DNA of 32,077 nt, taken from a virus. The position numbers and the translations under genes were made by a program. The stretch is taken from IMG/VR virus record IMGVR_UViG_3300017767_000061, positions 1 to 32,077 of that record. The stretch is one strand, 5' to 3'. The notes beneath the pieces are model-generated. The model ran no database searches. It was not told the origin of the DNA and was given only the letters and a program-made list of their open reading frames with translations. Position 1 is the first letter of the stretch, and every line of letters begins with the position of its first letter. Positions 1 to 7,388 of the stretch are shown here, piece after piece.

Positions 1-1163
1 GAAAGAAGAGCGTCTAATAATATTTGGTCGCTAACTGTTTTTGGATATTCAGGCTCTTTAAAGTCTAATTTTAGCTTGTCAGGCAACGAAATATTGTTAT
101 AAGCAGCAATTTCTTTCTCAATATAGTAAATTTCATGCTCATACATACGCCAAAGCTCTAAATCGTCTTGATAATCTTCAAATCTCTCTAAATCTTTGAT
201 TTTTAAGGCAATGCCCGAAGGAGTTTCTCCTCCATCTTGTGCAAATTGCACATATAAGTGGTTATTTTGTGCTACTAAGTCTACTTGGAACTTTATATTC
301 TCAATAACTGACTCAATGTTACCTGCGGGAGATACAATTCCAAAAGTTGCACCCTCAGGAAGGTCTATTATTTGGTCTGAACCTGCTCTTTCAATTCTTT
401 TGTCAGAATCTACCCCTGTCATAAAAGGTTGTCCAAACATTTGAAACCTTAACCCTAATTGCATTTCTGTCATAGCAATATTGACTTGCTCATTACAATC
501 TACAATGTCGTTAGCTCCGTCTACAAAAAATTCATCTATTTGTTCTTCTCTATGAGTAAAAACAAATGGTAAAATTCCATATCCATGTTCATATTCATCT
601 ATAATGTTACCATCTTCGTCATAATGTATATAAACAGACTCATCCCAATAAGCCCATTCGCACTTTTCGATATAAGAAATATCATCAGGTTGCATTAATA
701 AAGGATACATAATAGCAGAAGGAGTAAATGGGTCTTTTAAATGAACATCAAAGTAATAAACAGGTCTGTAGTCAAAATACGGCATGCCATTTACTTCTTT
801 GTATATTATTTGAGTCGCTACAGTTCCCATTAATCGAGTCATTCTTTCAACATGCTTCATTCTAGCATCTTTTTTAATGGTAAGTAAATCATATTGTTTA
901 TTTACATTACGATTTGCACCTACTGTATAGATTCTGCTCATTTTATTTACAAACCTTCTAGTAAAATTCGCATTATAGCATGGTATTTCTTTAAAAGCAT
1001 CTGCTGAAAAATAATCTTGAATATAATTATACGTTCCATTGCCTCCATAATAATTAAGCATTTTTCTGACCCAATCTCTTCTTTTCTGTTGGTTTGATTG
1101 TTTTGCTTCTTTTACTGATTGTGCTATTATTTCTTCAACTGTCATTTTTGAATCGTATATCAT
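1..1163 (-). CDS. phage portal protein (partial, C-terminus beyond window)
   Basis: The minus-strand frame is open from the ATG at 1163 to the left edge (387 complete codons, no stop), so the C-terminus is missing. A portal forms the dodecameric ring at the capsid vertex through which DNA is packaged and to which the tail attaches. The call rests on position directly downstream of the large terminase, on length, and on portal-like features: an N-terminal helical region ending in a FTRRFVNKMSRIYT segment, then a mixed region (YYFDVHLKDP, VFTHREEQIDEF), then a long helical stretch with VAQNNHLYVQFAQ, where portal stems usually lie. The start is supported by GAGGACAAG upstream and by the ATGA overlap with the terminase stop. 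Family-level identity (SPP1 gp6-like or other) is not certain; portal as the function is likely. Confidence 0.8.
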   Translation of the reverse strand, partial: MIYDSKMTVEEIIAQSVKEAKQSNQQKRRDWVRKMLNYYGGNGTYNYIQDYFSADAFKEIPCYNANFTRRFVNKMSRIYTVGANRNVNKQYDLLTIKKDARMKHVERMTRLMGTVATQIIYKEVNGMPYFDYRPVYYFDVHLKDPFTPSAIMYPLLMQPDDISYIEKCEWAYWDESVYIHYDEDGNIIDEYEHGYGILPFVFTHREEQIDEFFVDGANDIVDCNEQVNIAMTEMQLGLRFQMFGQPFMTGVDSDKRIERAGSDQIIDLPEGATFGIVSPAGNIESVIENIKFQVDLVAQNNHLYVQFAQDGGETPSGIALKIKDLERFEDYQDDLELWRMYEHEIYYIEKEIAAYNNISLPDKLKLDFKEPEYPKTVSDQILLDALL

Positions 1164-2473
1164 CTTGTCCTCACTTTAAATTCTCTGTTTTTAATCGGGA
1201 ATTGGTTTATAAAAAAATATCTTATCATATCACATCCATGGTCGTTATATCCATCTTTTACAGGCTCAGGCTTTAAGTCAGTTCCTTCTTTTGGCTCAGG
1301 ATAGCGATAGTTTTCTAAGTCTACCATTATTCCTGTGCATTTTTCATCAACATGAAAATATCTTTCTCCTTGAGCATTTTCTATAAAGCTTCTAACATGA
1401 GATATACCTGAAGCAACACTTCTTGAAGCTTTATCTCTTCTAGTATTAACTACTATCCCATGCTTTCTAAAAATTTCTATATCTCCTAATCCTGATTGCC
1501 CTTGAGCTTGCATACCTGCGGGGTCTCCGTAATATTTTAGGACATTATATCTTTTTGCCTTAATTTTTAAGGCTAATTCATCTGTTTTTACGTTTTTTTT
1601 ATGTACTATCTCATCTATCATGTTTATATGCCAAATACCACCTACTCTATGAAGCTGAAACCATCCTACCGCAGGCATCCTATACCCAAAATCTATAGAG
1701 CAAAAAGTAGGAAAGTTTGGATTGTAAGAATAATTACCTACATCTAATTCTCTTTCAAAAGGGTAAACTCTGCCTGCAAAAGAAGTAAACTTAGCCCCAT
1801 ATTCTTGGTCATACACTTCTTTGTCCATATTTCTCTTTCTTTCAACTAGAAATACGTCTTTTTTCCCTTCAGGGAAGGCATAATGGTTATCCCATGATGG
1901 AGCTTGATGTGATTCCCATAGTTCATCATCTTTTCCTAGTAAAAATAAATCATAAACCCAATTAAACCCTTCAGGTGTAGTAATAAAAATTGCTTTCCCT
2001 TTTCTATCCGATAAAGTTGGAGAAAGATACATATCCCATATTTTTTTCTTAACTTTTGCTGCTTCATCAATAATAAGCAAGTCAAGCCCCTCACCAACTA
2101 AAGAATCAGGGTTATCTGCTGATTTAGCTTCAACTACTGTGCCCCATTTAAATTTTATATATCTTTCTTTTTCAGAGGCTCTTACAATATCATCTTTATG
2201 TCCGACAACCATAGTTTGCCATATTTCTCTAAACATCAAATCTGCTTTATCGTAAGACAATCCAACTAGCCATATTCTTTTATTAGGTTGAGAAGCATAA
2301 AAAGTAGCTTCCATAGCAGAAGCAGTAGTTTTACCAAATCTCCTTCCGCATACCATGACAAAAAACCTTGCTGTATTTTTTTCGGGGTAATGTAATTTAC
2401 TTTGACCAAAATGCGGCTTATAGCCCATAAAGTCAAACCATTTTTCTTTGTAGTTTTTAATTGATTTATTCAA
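1160..2473 (-). CDS. terL: terminase large subunit
   Basis: ATP-driven DNA packaging motor and nuclease, 437 residues. Walker A GRRFGKTT lies at residues 43-50, the Walker B run LDLLIIDEAA ends near residue 139 with the catalytic Glu at 137, and an ITTPEG coupling motif follows near 164-169. The RNase H-like nuclease domain starts at about residue 258; its acidic residues are D261 (SIDFGY), D317 (YYGDPAG) and D411/D415 (YNDHGCDMIRY). The annotated start is TTG with no Shine-Dalgarno at normal spacing; an ATG at 2483 preceded by AAGG lies one frame away and would give only five codons. The first in-frame ATG is residue 16 (MGYKPHFGQ), just before the conserved phage terminase N-terminus. No small terminase is visible in the window. 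It is transcribed away from the capsid genes, which is less usual than one head operon. Confidence 0.95.
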   Translation of the reverse strand: MNKSIKNYKEKWFDFMGYKPHFGQSKLHYPEKNTARFFVMVCGRRFGKTTASAMEATFYASQPNKRIWLVGLSYDKADLMFREIWQTMVVGHKDDIVRASEKERYIKFKWGTVVEAKSADNPDSLVGEGLDLLIIDEAAKVKKKIWDMYLSPTLSDRKGKAIFITTPEGFNWVYDLFLLGKDDELWESHQAPSWDNHYAFPEGKKDVFLVERKRNMDKEVYDQEYGAKFTSFAGRVYPFERELDVGNYSYNPNFPTFCSIDFGYRMPAVGWFQLHRVGGIWHINMIDEIVHKKNVKTDELALKIKAKRYNVLKYYGDPAGMQAQGQSGLGDIEIFRKHGIVVNTRRDKASRSVASGISHVRSFIENAQGERYFHVDEKCTGIMVDLENYRYPEPKEGTDLKPEPVKDGYNDHGCDMIRYFFINQFPIKNREFKVRTR

Positions 2474-2571
2474 AAATTTGCATTATTACCTTATATTAAT
2501 TTAAGTTATATATAAGAATTATGCAAAATTAAGCATAATTGATATAGTTTTAATATAAAAAGGAGGACAGT
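2474..2571. promoter_or_regulatory. divergent control region with 8-bp inverted repeat
   Basis: Intergenic segment between terminase (leftward) and scaffold (rightward). It holds a perfect inverted repeat, AATTATGC at 2517-2524 and GCATAATT at 2533-2540, separated by the 8-nt spacer AAAATTAA. The flanks are AT-rich with TATAAG- and TTGATA-like hexamers, but no well-spaced -35/-10 pair stands out. A strong Shine-Dalgarno AGGAGGAC lies before 2572. An operator or promoter shared by the two head transcription units is the simplest reading; this is inference. Confidence 0.5.
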
Positions 2572-3120
2572 ATGTCCGAAGACAAAACACAAGCAACGAC
2601 AGAAACAGTAAGTGAAAGTCCTGCTACAGAAACTGTTCAAGATAGCTCTAATGAACAGTACATTGCAGAAAGCAAAAAGTACAGAAAAAGAGCTCAGGAT
2701 GCTGAAAATCGTTTAGCTAGATTAGAAAAAAACCTTGCTAAAGCAGAAGAAACTAAACTTAAGGAAAAAGAAGATTTTAAAGCTTTGTATGAACAAGTGT
2801 CTTCAAAAAACGAAAGCTTAGTAGCTAACGCTGAAAAATGGGGAAAATATGAAGAAGCTAAAAGAATATCTCTGTTAGAGAACCATCCTGAAGATGAAAG
2901 AGAGACTTTATCTAAGTTAGATTTAGAAACTCTCGAATATGTTACTAATAAAATTAACACAACAAAGGCTAACGCTCCTGAAATTGCAGGCAATCCAAGA
3001 CAGGACTATAAAACACCTCCTAAGGATTGGACTAAATTATCTGCTCAAGAAAGACGAGATAGTTGGGATGATATAGTTAAAGATACAATAGCAAGAAGCA
3101 AAGCCAATGTTAAAAATTAA
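2572..3120 (+). CDS. capsid scaffolding protein
   Basis: A 182-residue, highly charged protein with an Ala/Thr/Ser/Glu-rich N-terminus (1-30), a long predicted coiled coil (about 35-95, with the run YRKRAQDAENRLARLEKNLA), and a basic C-terminus (WTKLSAQERRDSW, then RSKANVKN). Size, composition and location directly before the major capsid gene match phage scaffolding proteins, which bind coat subunits through a basic C-terminal segment and leave the maturing prohead. The start ATG has an excellent AGGAGGACAGT ribosome site. No protease motif is seen, so the scaffold may be released intact. The sequence itself is low-complexity, so the name rests on architecture and context. Confidence 0.85.
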   Translation: MSEDKTQATTETVSESPATETVQDSSNEQYIAESKKYRKRAQDAENRLARLEKNLAKAEETKLKEKEDFKALYEQVSSKNESLVANAEKWGKYEEAKRISLLENHPEDERETLSKLDLETLEYVTNKINTTKANAPEIAGNPRQDYKTPPKDWTKLSAQERRDSWDDIVKDTIARSKANVKN

Positions 3121-3181
3121 ACTCTCAAAATGAAGGCTAACAAGCAGTTGAAAGAGAGTAAAACTTAAGAAGGAGTCTTAA
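3121..3181 (+). promoter_or_regulatory. intergenic hairpin before the capsid gene
   Basis: ACTCTC at 3121-3126 can pair with GAGAGT at 3154-3159, leaving a 27-nt loop that contains one copy of the GCTAAC hexamer. The capsid Shine-Dalgarno AAGGAG follows outside the stem. It could help uncouple capsid translation from scaffold translation; six base pairs with a long loop is weak evidence. Confidence 0.25.
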
Positions 3182-4048
3182 ATGGCTAATTTAGACATAA
3201 CAACAGGGGCAAATTTTATCCCCGAATTATGGGCTGACCCAATTTATAAATTCTATCAAGAAACTAACAAATTATCAGGGGCAGTTGATGATTATTCAGC
3301 TCTTGTAAAAGGAGCAGGAGATACTGTGCATATTCCAAAAATTGCACTCAAAGCTCCTGTAGCAAAAGTTAAATCAACAATAGTTGATTTTAGCACAGCC
3401 GCAACAGCAGGTAAGGTAGATTTAACTATAGATAAACATTATGTCGTTCCTGAATTATTTGAAGATATGGCATTAGTTCAAAGTAGTTCTGACCTTATGG
3501 GCAAATACACTAAAATGATGGGAGAATCTATAGCTCGTCAAGTGGAAAGCGACATGTGGGGAGAATTAGATGGATTTCAAACAAGAACAGATGTAAATGG
3601 TAATAATGAATGTAATGCTACTACTTTAGAGTCTATCCTTGCAACTTTATATTCAATAGATATTGACCCTAATAACTGTTCTTTTGTTGTAAATAATCTT
3701 ATATTGGCAGACATCATGAATCCAAGTAGTGGTATCAGTCAATATTTTATTAGACAAGATGCAGTTGGAAATGGTCAAGGGTTGAAAACAGGTGCAGTTG
3801 GCTTAATGTATGGGATGGATGTATTTCATAGTGCAGCTATTCCTACTGCTACTACTAATGACCTTGCTGTTGGTGCAGTCTTTCCAAAAGATGCTTGTGT
3901 TTTTGCAGCTCAACAAGATGTGAGAGTGCAATCTCAATACGATATTGCATATCTTGGTACTAAAGTTACCGCAGACATAATCTATGGAATGAAGTTAGTA
4001 GATGAGTCAGGTGATTTAAGAGGATTAAACTTAGTTAATCTTGGTTAA
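3182..4048 (+). CDS. major capsid protein
   Basis: A 288-residue protein that would form the icosahedral shell. It begins MANLDITTGANFIPELWADP, followed by an N-terminal region typical of HK97-fold coat proteins lacking a long delta domain (YKFYQETNKLSGAV, GDTVHIPKIA), then VVPELFEDMALVQSS and a helix MGESIARQVESDMWGEL that matches the spine-helix region. The C-terminal half carries NCSFVVNNLILADIM, a typical P-domain helix, and the closing part has VRVQSQYDIAYLGTKVTADIIYGMKL, common at the end of this coat-protein group. Position after the scaffold gene and before a strong hairpin terminator supports the assignment. It has a good AAGGAG ribosome site. No cleaved prodomain is apparent. Confidence 0.92.
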   Translation: MANLDITTGANFIPELWADPIYKFYQETNKLSGAVDDYSALVKGAGDTVHIPKIALKAPVAKVKSTIVDFSTAATAGKVDLTIDKHYVVPELFEDMALVQSSSDLMGKYTKMMGESIARQVESDMWGELDGFQTRTDVNGNNECNATTLESILATLYSIDIDPNNCSFVVNNLILADIMNPSSGISQYFIRQDAVGNGQGLKTGAVGLMYGMDVFHSAAIPTATTNDLAVGAVFPKDACVFAAQQDVRVQSQYDIAYLGTKVTADIIYGMKLVDESGDLRGLNLVNLG

Positions 4049-4067
4049 TCTTGATTGTTAATTAAAT

Positions 4068-4095
4068 ATAAGGGGTAGGGAAACTTACCCCTTAT
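4068..4095 (+). terminator. hairpin after the capsid gene
   Basis: A perfect 10-bp stem, ATAAGGGGTA (4068-4077) with TACCCCTTAT (4086-4095), and an 8-nt loop lie 19 nt downstream of the capsid stop. There is no long U-tract (only TATTATAA follows), so it may be a leaky terminator or an mRNA 3'-end stabiliser that keeps capsid message abundant. The next gene starts 17 nt later. Confidence 0.7.
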
Positions 4096-4111
4096 TATAA
4101 CGGGAGAATTT

Positions 4112-4279
4112 ATGATATATTTAAAAAATAAAAAAAGTGGTCAGGTTAAAGAATATAAAGATGGAAATACAGAAACAGTAGAAGATTTGTTAGCTACAGG
4201 TAATTGGTCTAAAGTAACAGGTCGTAGAGATTGGACTGCTTATTCTGCCCCTAAAAAAACTAAAAAAAAGTCTAAGTAA
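4112..4279 (+). CDS. small conserved-looking hypothetical protein (55 aa)
   Basis: Short reading frame starting MIYLKNKKSGQVKEYKDGNT and ending in a lysine-rich tail. It has a plausible GGGAGAA ribosome site and its TAA overlaps the next ATG (TAATG), so it is translationally coupled. The W-S-K and D-W segments and the basic tail suggest a small globular or nucleic-acid/virion-associated protein, but I do not recognise a family. Its place between the capsid hairpin and the lysozyme gives no clear function. Confidence 0.7.
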   Translation: MIYLKNKKSGQVKEYKDGNTETVEDLLATGNWSKVTGRRDWTAYSAPKKTKKKSK

Positions 4280-4455
4280 TGTCTAAAAAAGTTATTCGTA
4301 AAAAAGGCGACCTAACAGGAGCAGGAAAAGGGGATTGGTACAGAGTAAACCAATGTGATGAACAGTACAAAAAAAATTACGACAAAATATTTGGAAAAAA
4401 GAATATGCTTGTTGAAAATAAAATAATATCTAATGAGCTTAATAAAAAAAATTAA
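4279..4455 (+). CDS. small hypothetical protein (58 aa)
   Basis: Begins MSKKVIRKKGDLTGAGKGDW and is basic throughout. The start shares bases with the preceding stop, and the gene overlaps the lysozyme start by 23 nt, consistent with a compact coupled trio. The G-D-W-Y-R-V stretch is distinctive, but I can assign no function. No signal peptide or membrane segment is visible. Confidence 0.65.
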   Translation: MSKKVIRKKGDLTGAGKGDWYRVNQCDEQYKKNYDKIFGKKNMLVENKIISNELNKKN

Positions 4456-4843
4456 ACAACATGAAGGCTTTAAGTCTACTGTCTATCAATGCACAGAAGG
4501 ATATGACACTATCGGATATGGTTTTGCTATAAAAGATTTAAAGATAGATGAAGATATAGCAGAATTAATTCTTATTCGTAAGCTAGGAGATTTACAAGAC
4601 AGAATATCTCATGCGTTTGAATGGTTTGATAGTGCTAATGAAACTGTAAGAGATGTTGTAATAAACATGTGCTATCAACTTGGGATTTCAGGTTTTTCTA
4701 AATTTAAAAAAACAATCTATTACTTAGAAACAGAACAATACGAAGAAGCTTCTATAGAAATGCTAGATAGTCTTTGGCATAAACAAACCCCAAATAGAAG
4801 TAAAGAGCTAAGCGAAGAGATTAAAGCTCTAGCCTCAAATTAG
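4433..4843 (+). CDS. endolysin, T4-type lysozyme (GH24)
   Basis: 136-residue muramidase that would cleave peptidoglycan at the end of infection. It lines up along its length with T4 lysozyme: HEGF with the catalytic Glu11, TEGYDTIGYG with Thr26, INMCYQLG around residues 79-86, and WHKQTPNRSKEL near the end, matching the conserved W-x-x-Q-T-P-N-R-A motif of T4. The position equivalent to Asp20 of T4 lysozyme is Cys20 here; the GH24 triad is known to tolerate Cys there. It has no signal peptide or N-terminal signal-anchor helix, so release should need a holin; the small membrane proteins at 7388 and 7712 are candidates. It is shorter than T4 lysozyme (164 aa) at the C-terminus. The gene starts inside its upstream neighbour. 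Confidence 0.93.
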   Translation: MSLIKKIKQHEGFKSTVYQCTEGYDTIGYGFAIKDLKIDEDIAELILIRKLGDLQDRISHAFEWFDSANETVRDVVINMCYQLGISGFSKFKKTIYYLETEQYEEASIEMLDSLWHKQTPNRSKELSEEIKALASN

Positions 4844-4859
4844 GAAATTTAACTTTTCT

Positions 4860-4874
4860 ATACTAAATTAGTAT
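4860..4874. repeat. 15-nt inverted repeat upstream of the phosphoesterase gene
   Basis: ATACTAA at 4860-4866 and TTAGTAT at 4868-4874 are perfect complements around a single A. They sit in the 51-nt gap before the gene at 4895. This may be an operator or a small promoter element; no convincing -35/-10 pair is seen. The arms are entirely AT-rich apart from one G/C each, so chance is possible. Confidence 0.35.
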
Positions 4875-4894
4875 CAAAAATACAAGGAAAATTT

Positions 4895-5674
4895 ATGCCT
4901 TTAAAGGATAAAGGAGCAGTTAAGCGAGCAATCGTAACTCCTGACAAGCATTTTCCAATACATGACCAAAAAGCTATAAATGTTGTATGCAAAGCTATTG
5001 AGAAGGTAAAGCCTGACATATACATTGACCTAGGTGATACAGGCGAATGGGAGCATTTTAGCACTCATTATTGGAAGGGTAGAAATGCAAAACCTATGGA
5101 AGATTTAATTCCGCTCTTAGATAAAGATGTAAAAGCTGTAAATAAAGGAATGAATCAAATAGATAGGTCTTTAAATAAAGTAAATTGTAATGAAAGGCAT
5201 TTTGTCCAAGGAAACCATGAAGTATGGTTAGATAAATTTGCAACTAGATACCCTTACTTAGACAATTACATGACAGAAAATGCTTTAAAAATCAAAGAAA
5301 GAGGATATGAATACCATCCTTATAATAGAAAGAAGACTCTTAAAATAGGAAAGCTTAACTTTACTCATGGTAAGTTTACTTCTAAGTACCATTCATTTAA
5401 GCACTTGGATGTATACGGAGAAAGTATAATGTATGGACATACTCACGATTTACAAAGGCATACAAAAACTTATGCAGGGGGAACTATTAGTGCTTGGAGT
5501 CTAGGATGCTTAAAAGACATTGAAGAAGATGAAGATTGGCTAAGAGGAAGCTTAACTAATTGGAATCATGGATTTGCAATAGTAGATTTTTATAAAAACG
5601 GCAATTTTAACGTACAGGTTGTTGAAATAATTAAAGGCAAAACAAGTTTATGGGGAGAGTTAATTGAAGGATGA
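4895..5674 (+). CDS. calcineurin-like metallophosphoesterase
   Basis: 259 residues with the ordered metal-binding motifs of the family: D17-x-H19 (TPDKHF), G47-D48 (DLGDTGEW), GNHE at 106-109, H158 in THGK, and GHTH at 181-184. The fold coordinates two metal ions and hydrolyses phosphoesters; phage members are variously thought to act on nucleotides, DNA ends or RNA, and the substrate cannot be read from sequence. It lies in the accessory cluster between lysozyme and a membrane protein, and its stop overlaps the next start (ATGA), so it is co-expressed with late genes rather than with the replication operon. That points away from a simple replication role. The C-terminal WSLGCLKD and WNHGFAIVDFYKNG strands are typical of phage members. 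Confidence 0.9.
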   Translation: MPLKDKGAVKRAIVTPDKHFPIHDQKAINVVCKAIEKVKPDIYIDLGDTGEWEHFSTHYWKGRNAKPMEDLIPLLDKDVKAVNKGMNQIDRSLNKVNCNERHFVQGNHEVWLDKFATRYPYLDNYMTENALKIKERGYEYHPYNRKKTLKIGKLNFTHGKFTSKYHSFKHLDVYGESIMYGHTHDLQRHTKTYAGGTISAWSLGCLKDIEEDEDWLRGSLTNWNHGFAIVDFYKNGNFNVQVVEIIKGKTSLWGELIEG

Positions 5675-6315
5675 AAATAGGCGATTTACTTTTATTAAAA
5701 GGATATATTAATAAAAAGCAATTAACATCTGCTTTAAGCAAACAAGCAGATGAAGCAATTAACTACAACAGGTCAGTTCCCTTAGGGAAAGTATTAATAG
5801 AAGAAGGTCATGTAACTGTAGATGAAGTTGCGGAAGCTTTAAATGACCAACATATAAACGTAAGCATAAAAGAGGAAGAACCAATGGCTCATAAAATAGG
5901 CGAGAACACAGCATTTCAGATGGATTTAAAATTTTTAGTTACTATTATGTTTGTAGTAGTTTCAGGAGTTGGTGTTTATTTTACATTGACAGGTGCAGTA
6001 GAAGATAATACTAAAGAGATTAACAATATCAAGTCTATGGGCGACCTTAAGATTATATCTTATAAATTAGATGAGTATGATGAAACATTTAAAGATTTAA
6101 AAACATTGTCTACTCAGCTTACACCATTAGCTAGTGATTTAACATACATTAAAACAGAATTAGATAAATTAAAGAATAGAAAAATTGATATACCTGAAGT
6201 TGATTTATCAGGAATAGATGATTGCAAAGATAAACTAGATGCACTTTCAGCTAAAATAAGTGCATTTGAGGAAAGATTAACAAAGGTAGAAAAAAGTTCT
6301 AAAGGAAGGTTTTAG
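5671..6315 (+). CDS. membrane protein with GspE/MshEN-like N-terminal repeats and coiled coil
   Basis: 214 residues in three parts. Residues 2-25 and 37-60 are two copies of the pattern x-L/I-G-x-x-L-x-x-x-G-x-I/V-x-x-x-x-L/V-x-x-A-L-x-x-Q (KIGDLLLLKG then QLTSALSKQ; PLGKVLIEEG then EVAEALNDQ). This is the pattern of the N-terminal domain of type II secretion/pilus ATPases, where the MshEN subgroup binds cyclic di-GMP. A single transmembrane helix follows (about 91-113, FLVTIMFVVVSGVGVYF), then a long coiled-coil tail (about 115-210). No ATPase domain is attached. The start overlaps the upstream stop (ATGA). A second start lies at 5884. Possible roles are a lysis or envelope-tethering protein, or a signal-responsive regulator; none is proven. 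Confidence 0.75.
   Translation: MKIGDLLLLKGYINKKQLTSALSKQADEAINYNRSVPLGKVLIEEGHVTVDEVAEALNDQHINVSIKEEEPMAHKIGENTAFQMDLKFLVTIMFVVVSGVGVYFTLTGAVEDNTKEINNIKSMGDLKIISYKLDEYDETFKDLKTLSTQLTPLASDLTYIKTELDKLKNRKIDIPEVDLSGIDDCKDKLDALSAKISAFEERLTKVEKSSKGRF
5884..6315 (+). CDS. probable internal-start short form of the membrane/coiled-coil protein
   Basis: An ATG at 5884 (MAHKIGENTAFQMDLKF) inside the gene above is preceded by GAGGAAG (5872-5878) at ideal spacing, a better ribosome site than that of the full-length start. It would produce a 143-residue protein made only of the transmembrane helix (near residues 20-42 of the short form) and the coiled coil, without the GspE-like domain. Dual starts giving two membrane forms are known from phage lysis genes (holin/antiholin, Rz-type), but the analogy is inference. 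Confidence 0.5.
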   Translation: MAHKIGENTAFQMDLKFLVTIMFVVVSGVGVYFTLTGAVEDNTKEINNIKSMGDLKIISYKLDEYDETFKDLKTLSTQLTPLASDLTYIKTELDKLKNRKIDIPEVDLSGIDDCKDKLDALSAKISAFEERLTKVEKSSKGRF

Positions 6316-6317
6316 TA

Positions 6318-7388
6318 ATGAAGGATGGAAGATGTAAAAATTATATTGCTTATGTGGTTACGACTTGCAGTTTGGTCTTTGGTGGTTTCTTTGATTATTC
6401 GACTTTATATCTTAGTGGCACAATGGGTACACCCTATGTGAAAGGAAACCAAATATTAAAAGATGATTATAATTATACGATAGGTTTAAGAAAGATAGCA
6501 TTATTCCCTTATCAAGGTAGAAGCAGATTTTATAAAGGTAATGAATCATCATTAGCAGATAAAGCAGTAATAGGTGCAGTAAACGGTTGGGAATATCTAT
6601 TTAAGTATTCAGAAGTAAGAAATAGAAATAACGAGTTTAAAGACGCTGAAGTGTGGCTTAAATGGTCAAATGACAAGTATGTAGTTAAAGGAAAATACAC
6701 TAACAAAGAAAGTAGAGATTTAGAATTTGCTGAACTTGATATTAGATACAGAAAGCACTTTTGGTTTATTGACTTTACAACAGGCTTTACTATTAAAGGA
6801 CACCCTGTATATGGACACCCTGCAATAGAAGATTATGAGGGTTTTTGGTGGGACTTAGCTTATGAATATGGTTATACAGACTATTTAGTACCTTTGCATG
6901 ACTTAAATGGAAATGAAGAAATTGATGATTATTATATATGGATTGAAACTGACCCTGTTACTGAAGAAGGTTATTGGGAAATGTATTATGAAGAAGCTAG
7001 TTATTATTGGGAGAACTCTGACAGCATTGCAGTTGCATATTCTGATGCAGAGTTTTATGAGTATCATCTACCAAATGTAGTACAACAATATAACGAGGAT
7101 AACAAGATTAAAGAATATCAAGCAGAGCTATATCAAGTTATTGGATTAGATATATTGGTAGGCTCAAGAGACACTAGGTTTTATTCACATGTTTGGCTTA
7201 ATATATTTCCACAGTCTTATGGCTTAACAGATAAATCATATAAAGGAAAAGAAAACCAATATGATATAGGGATGTTGTTTGGTATGAGCCTAACAGATAA
7301 GATAGGTCTGTTTTTAGAAGGCACTAAAGCAAGTTTTTATGGTAGAAATGAGCAATATGTTTCTACAGGAATTAATTGGAAGTTTTAG
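6318..7388 (+). CDS. candidate phage-encoded outer-membrane beta-barrel protein
   Basis: 356 residues. The N-terminus has basic residues followed by a hydrophobic stretch (YIAYVVTTCSLVFGGFF), consistent with a Sec signal, though the cleavage site is unclear. The rest is rich in Tyr, Trp and Asp/Glu with amphipathic alternating strands (YKGKENQYDIGMLFGMSL, KIGLFLEGTKASFYGR). The last residues, STGINWKF, end in Phe with hydrophobics at alternate positions, the C-terminal signature recognised by the BAM machinery of Gram-negative bacteria. A Ca-binding-like loop DLNGNEEID lies near residue 194. It has no match I recognise by name. Phage outer-membrane proteins such as lambda Lom are precedents; blocking superinfection is one possible role. 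The gene follows the previous stop by 2 nt. Confidence 0.6.
   Translation: MKDGRCKNYIAYVVTTCSLVFGGFFDYSTLYLSGTMGTPYVKGNQILKDDYNYTIGLRKIALFPYQGRSRFYKGNESSLADKAVIGAVNGWEYLFKYSEVRNRNNEFKDAEVWLKWSNDKYVVKGKYTNKESRDLEFAELDIRYRKHFWFIDFTTGFTIKGHPVYGHPAIEDYEGFWWDLAYEYGYTDYLVPLHDLNGNEEIDDYYIWIETDPVTEEGYWEMYYEEASYYWENSDSIAVAYSDAEFYEYHLPNVVQQYNEDNKIKEYQAELYQVIGLDILVGSRDTRFYSHVWLNIFPQSYGLTDKSYKGKENQYDIGMLFGMSLTDKIGLFLEGTKASFYGRNEQYVSTGINWKF

Noticed and set aside
4081-4111. U-tract terminator after the capsid hairpin
   Set aside because: The stem is strong but is followed by TATTATAACGGG rather than a T-run, so it is kept as a hairpin of uncertain termination strength.
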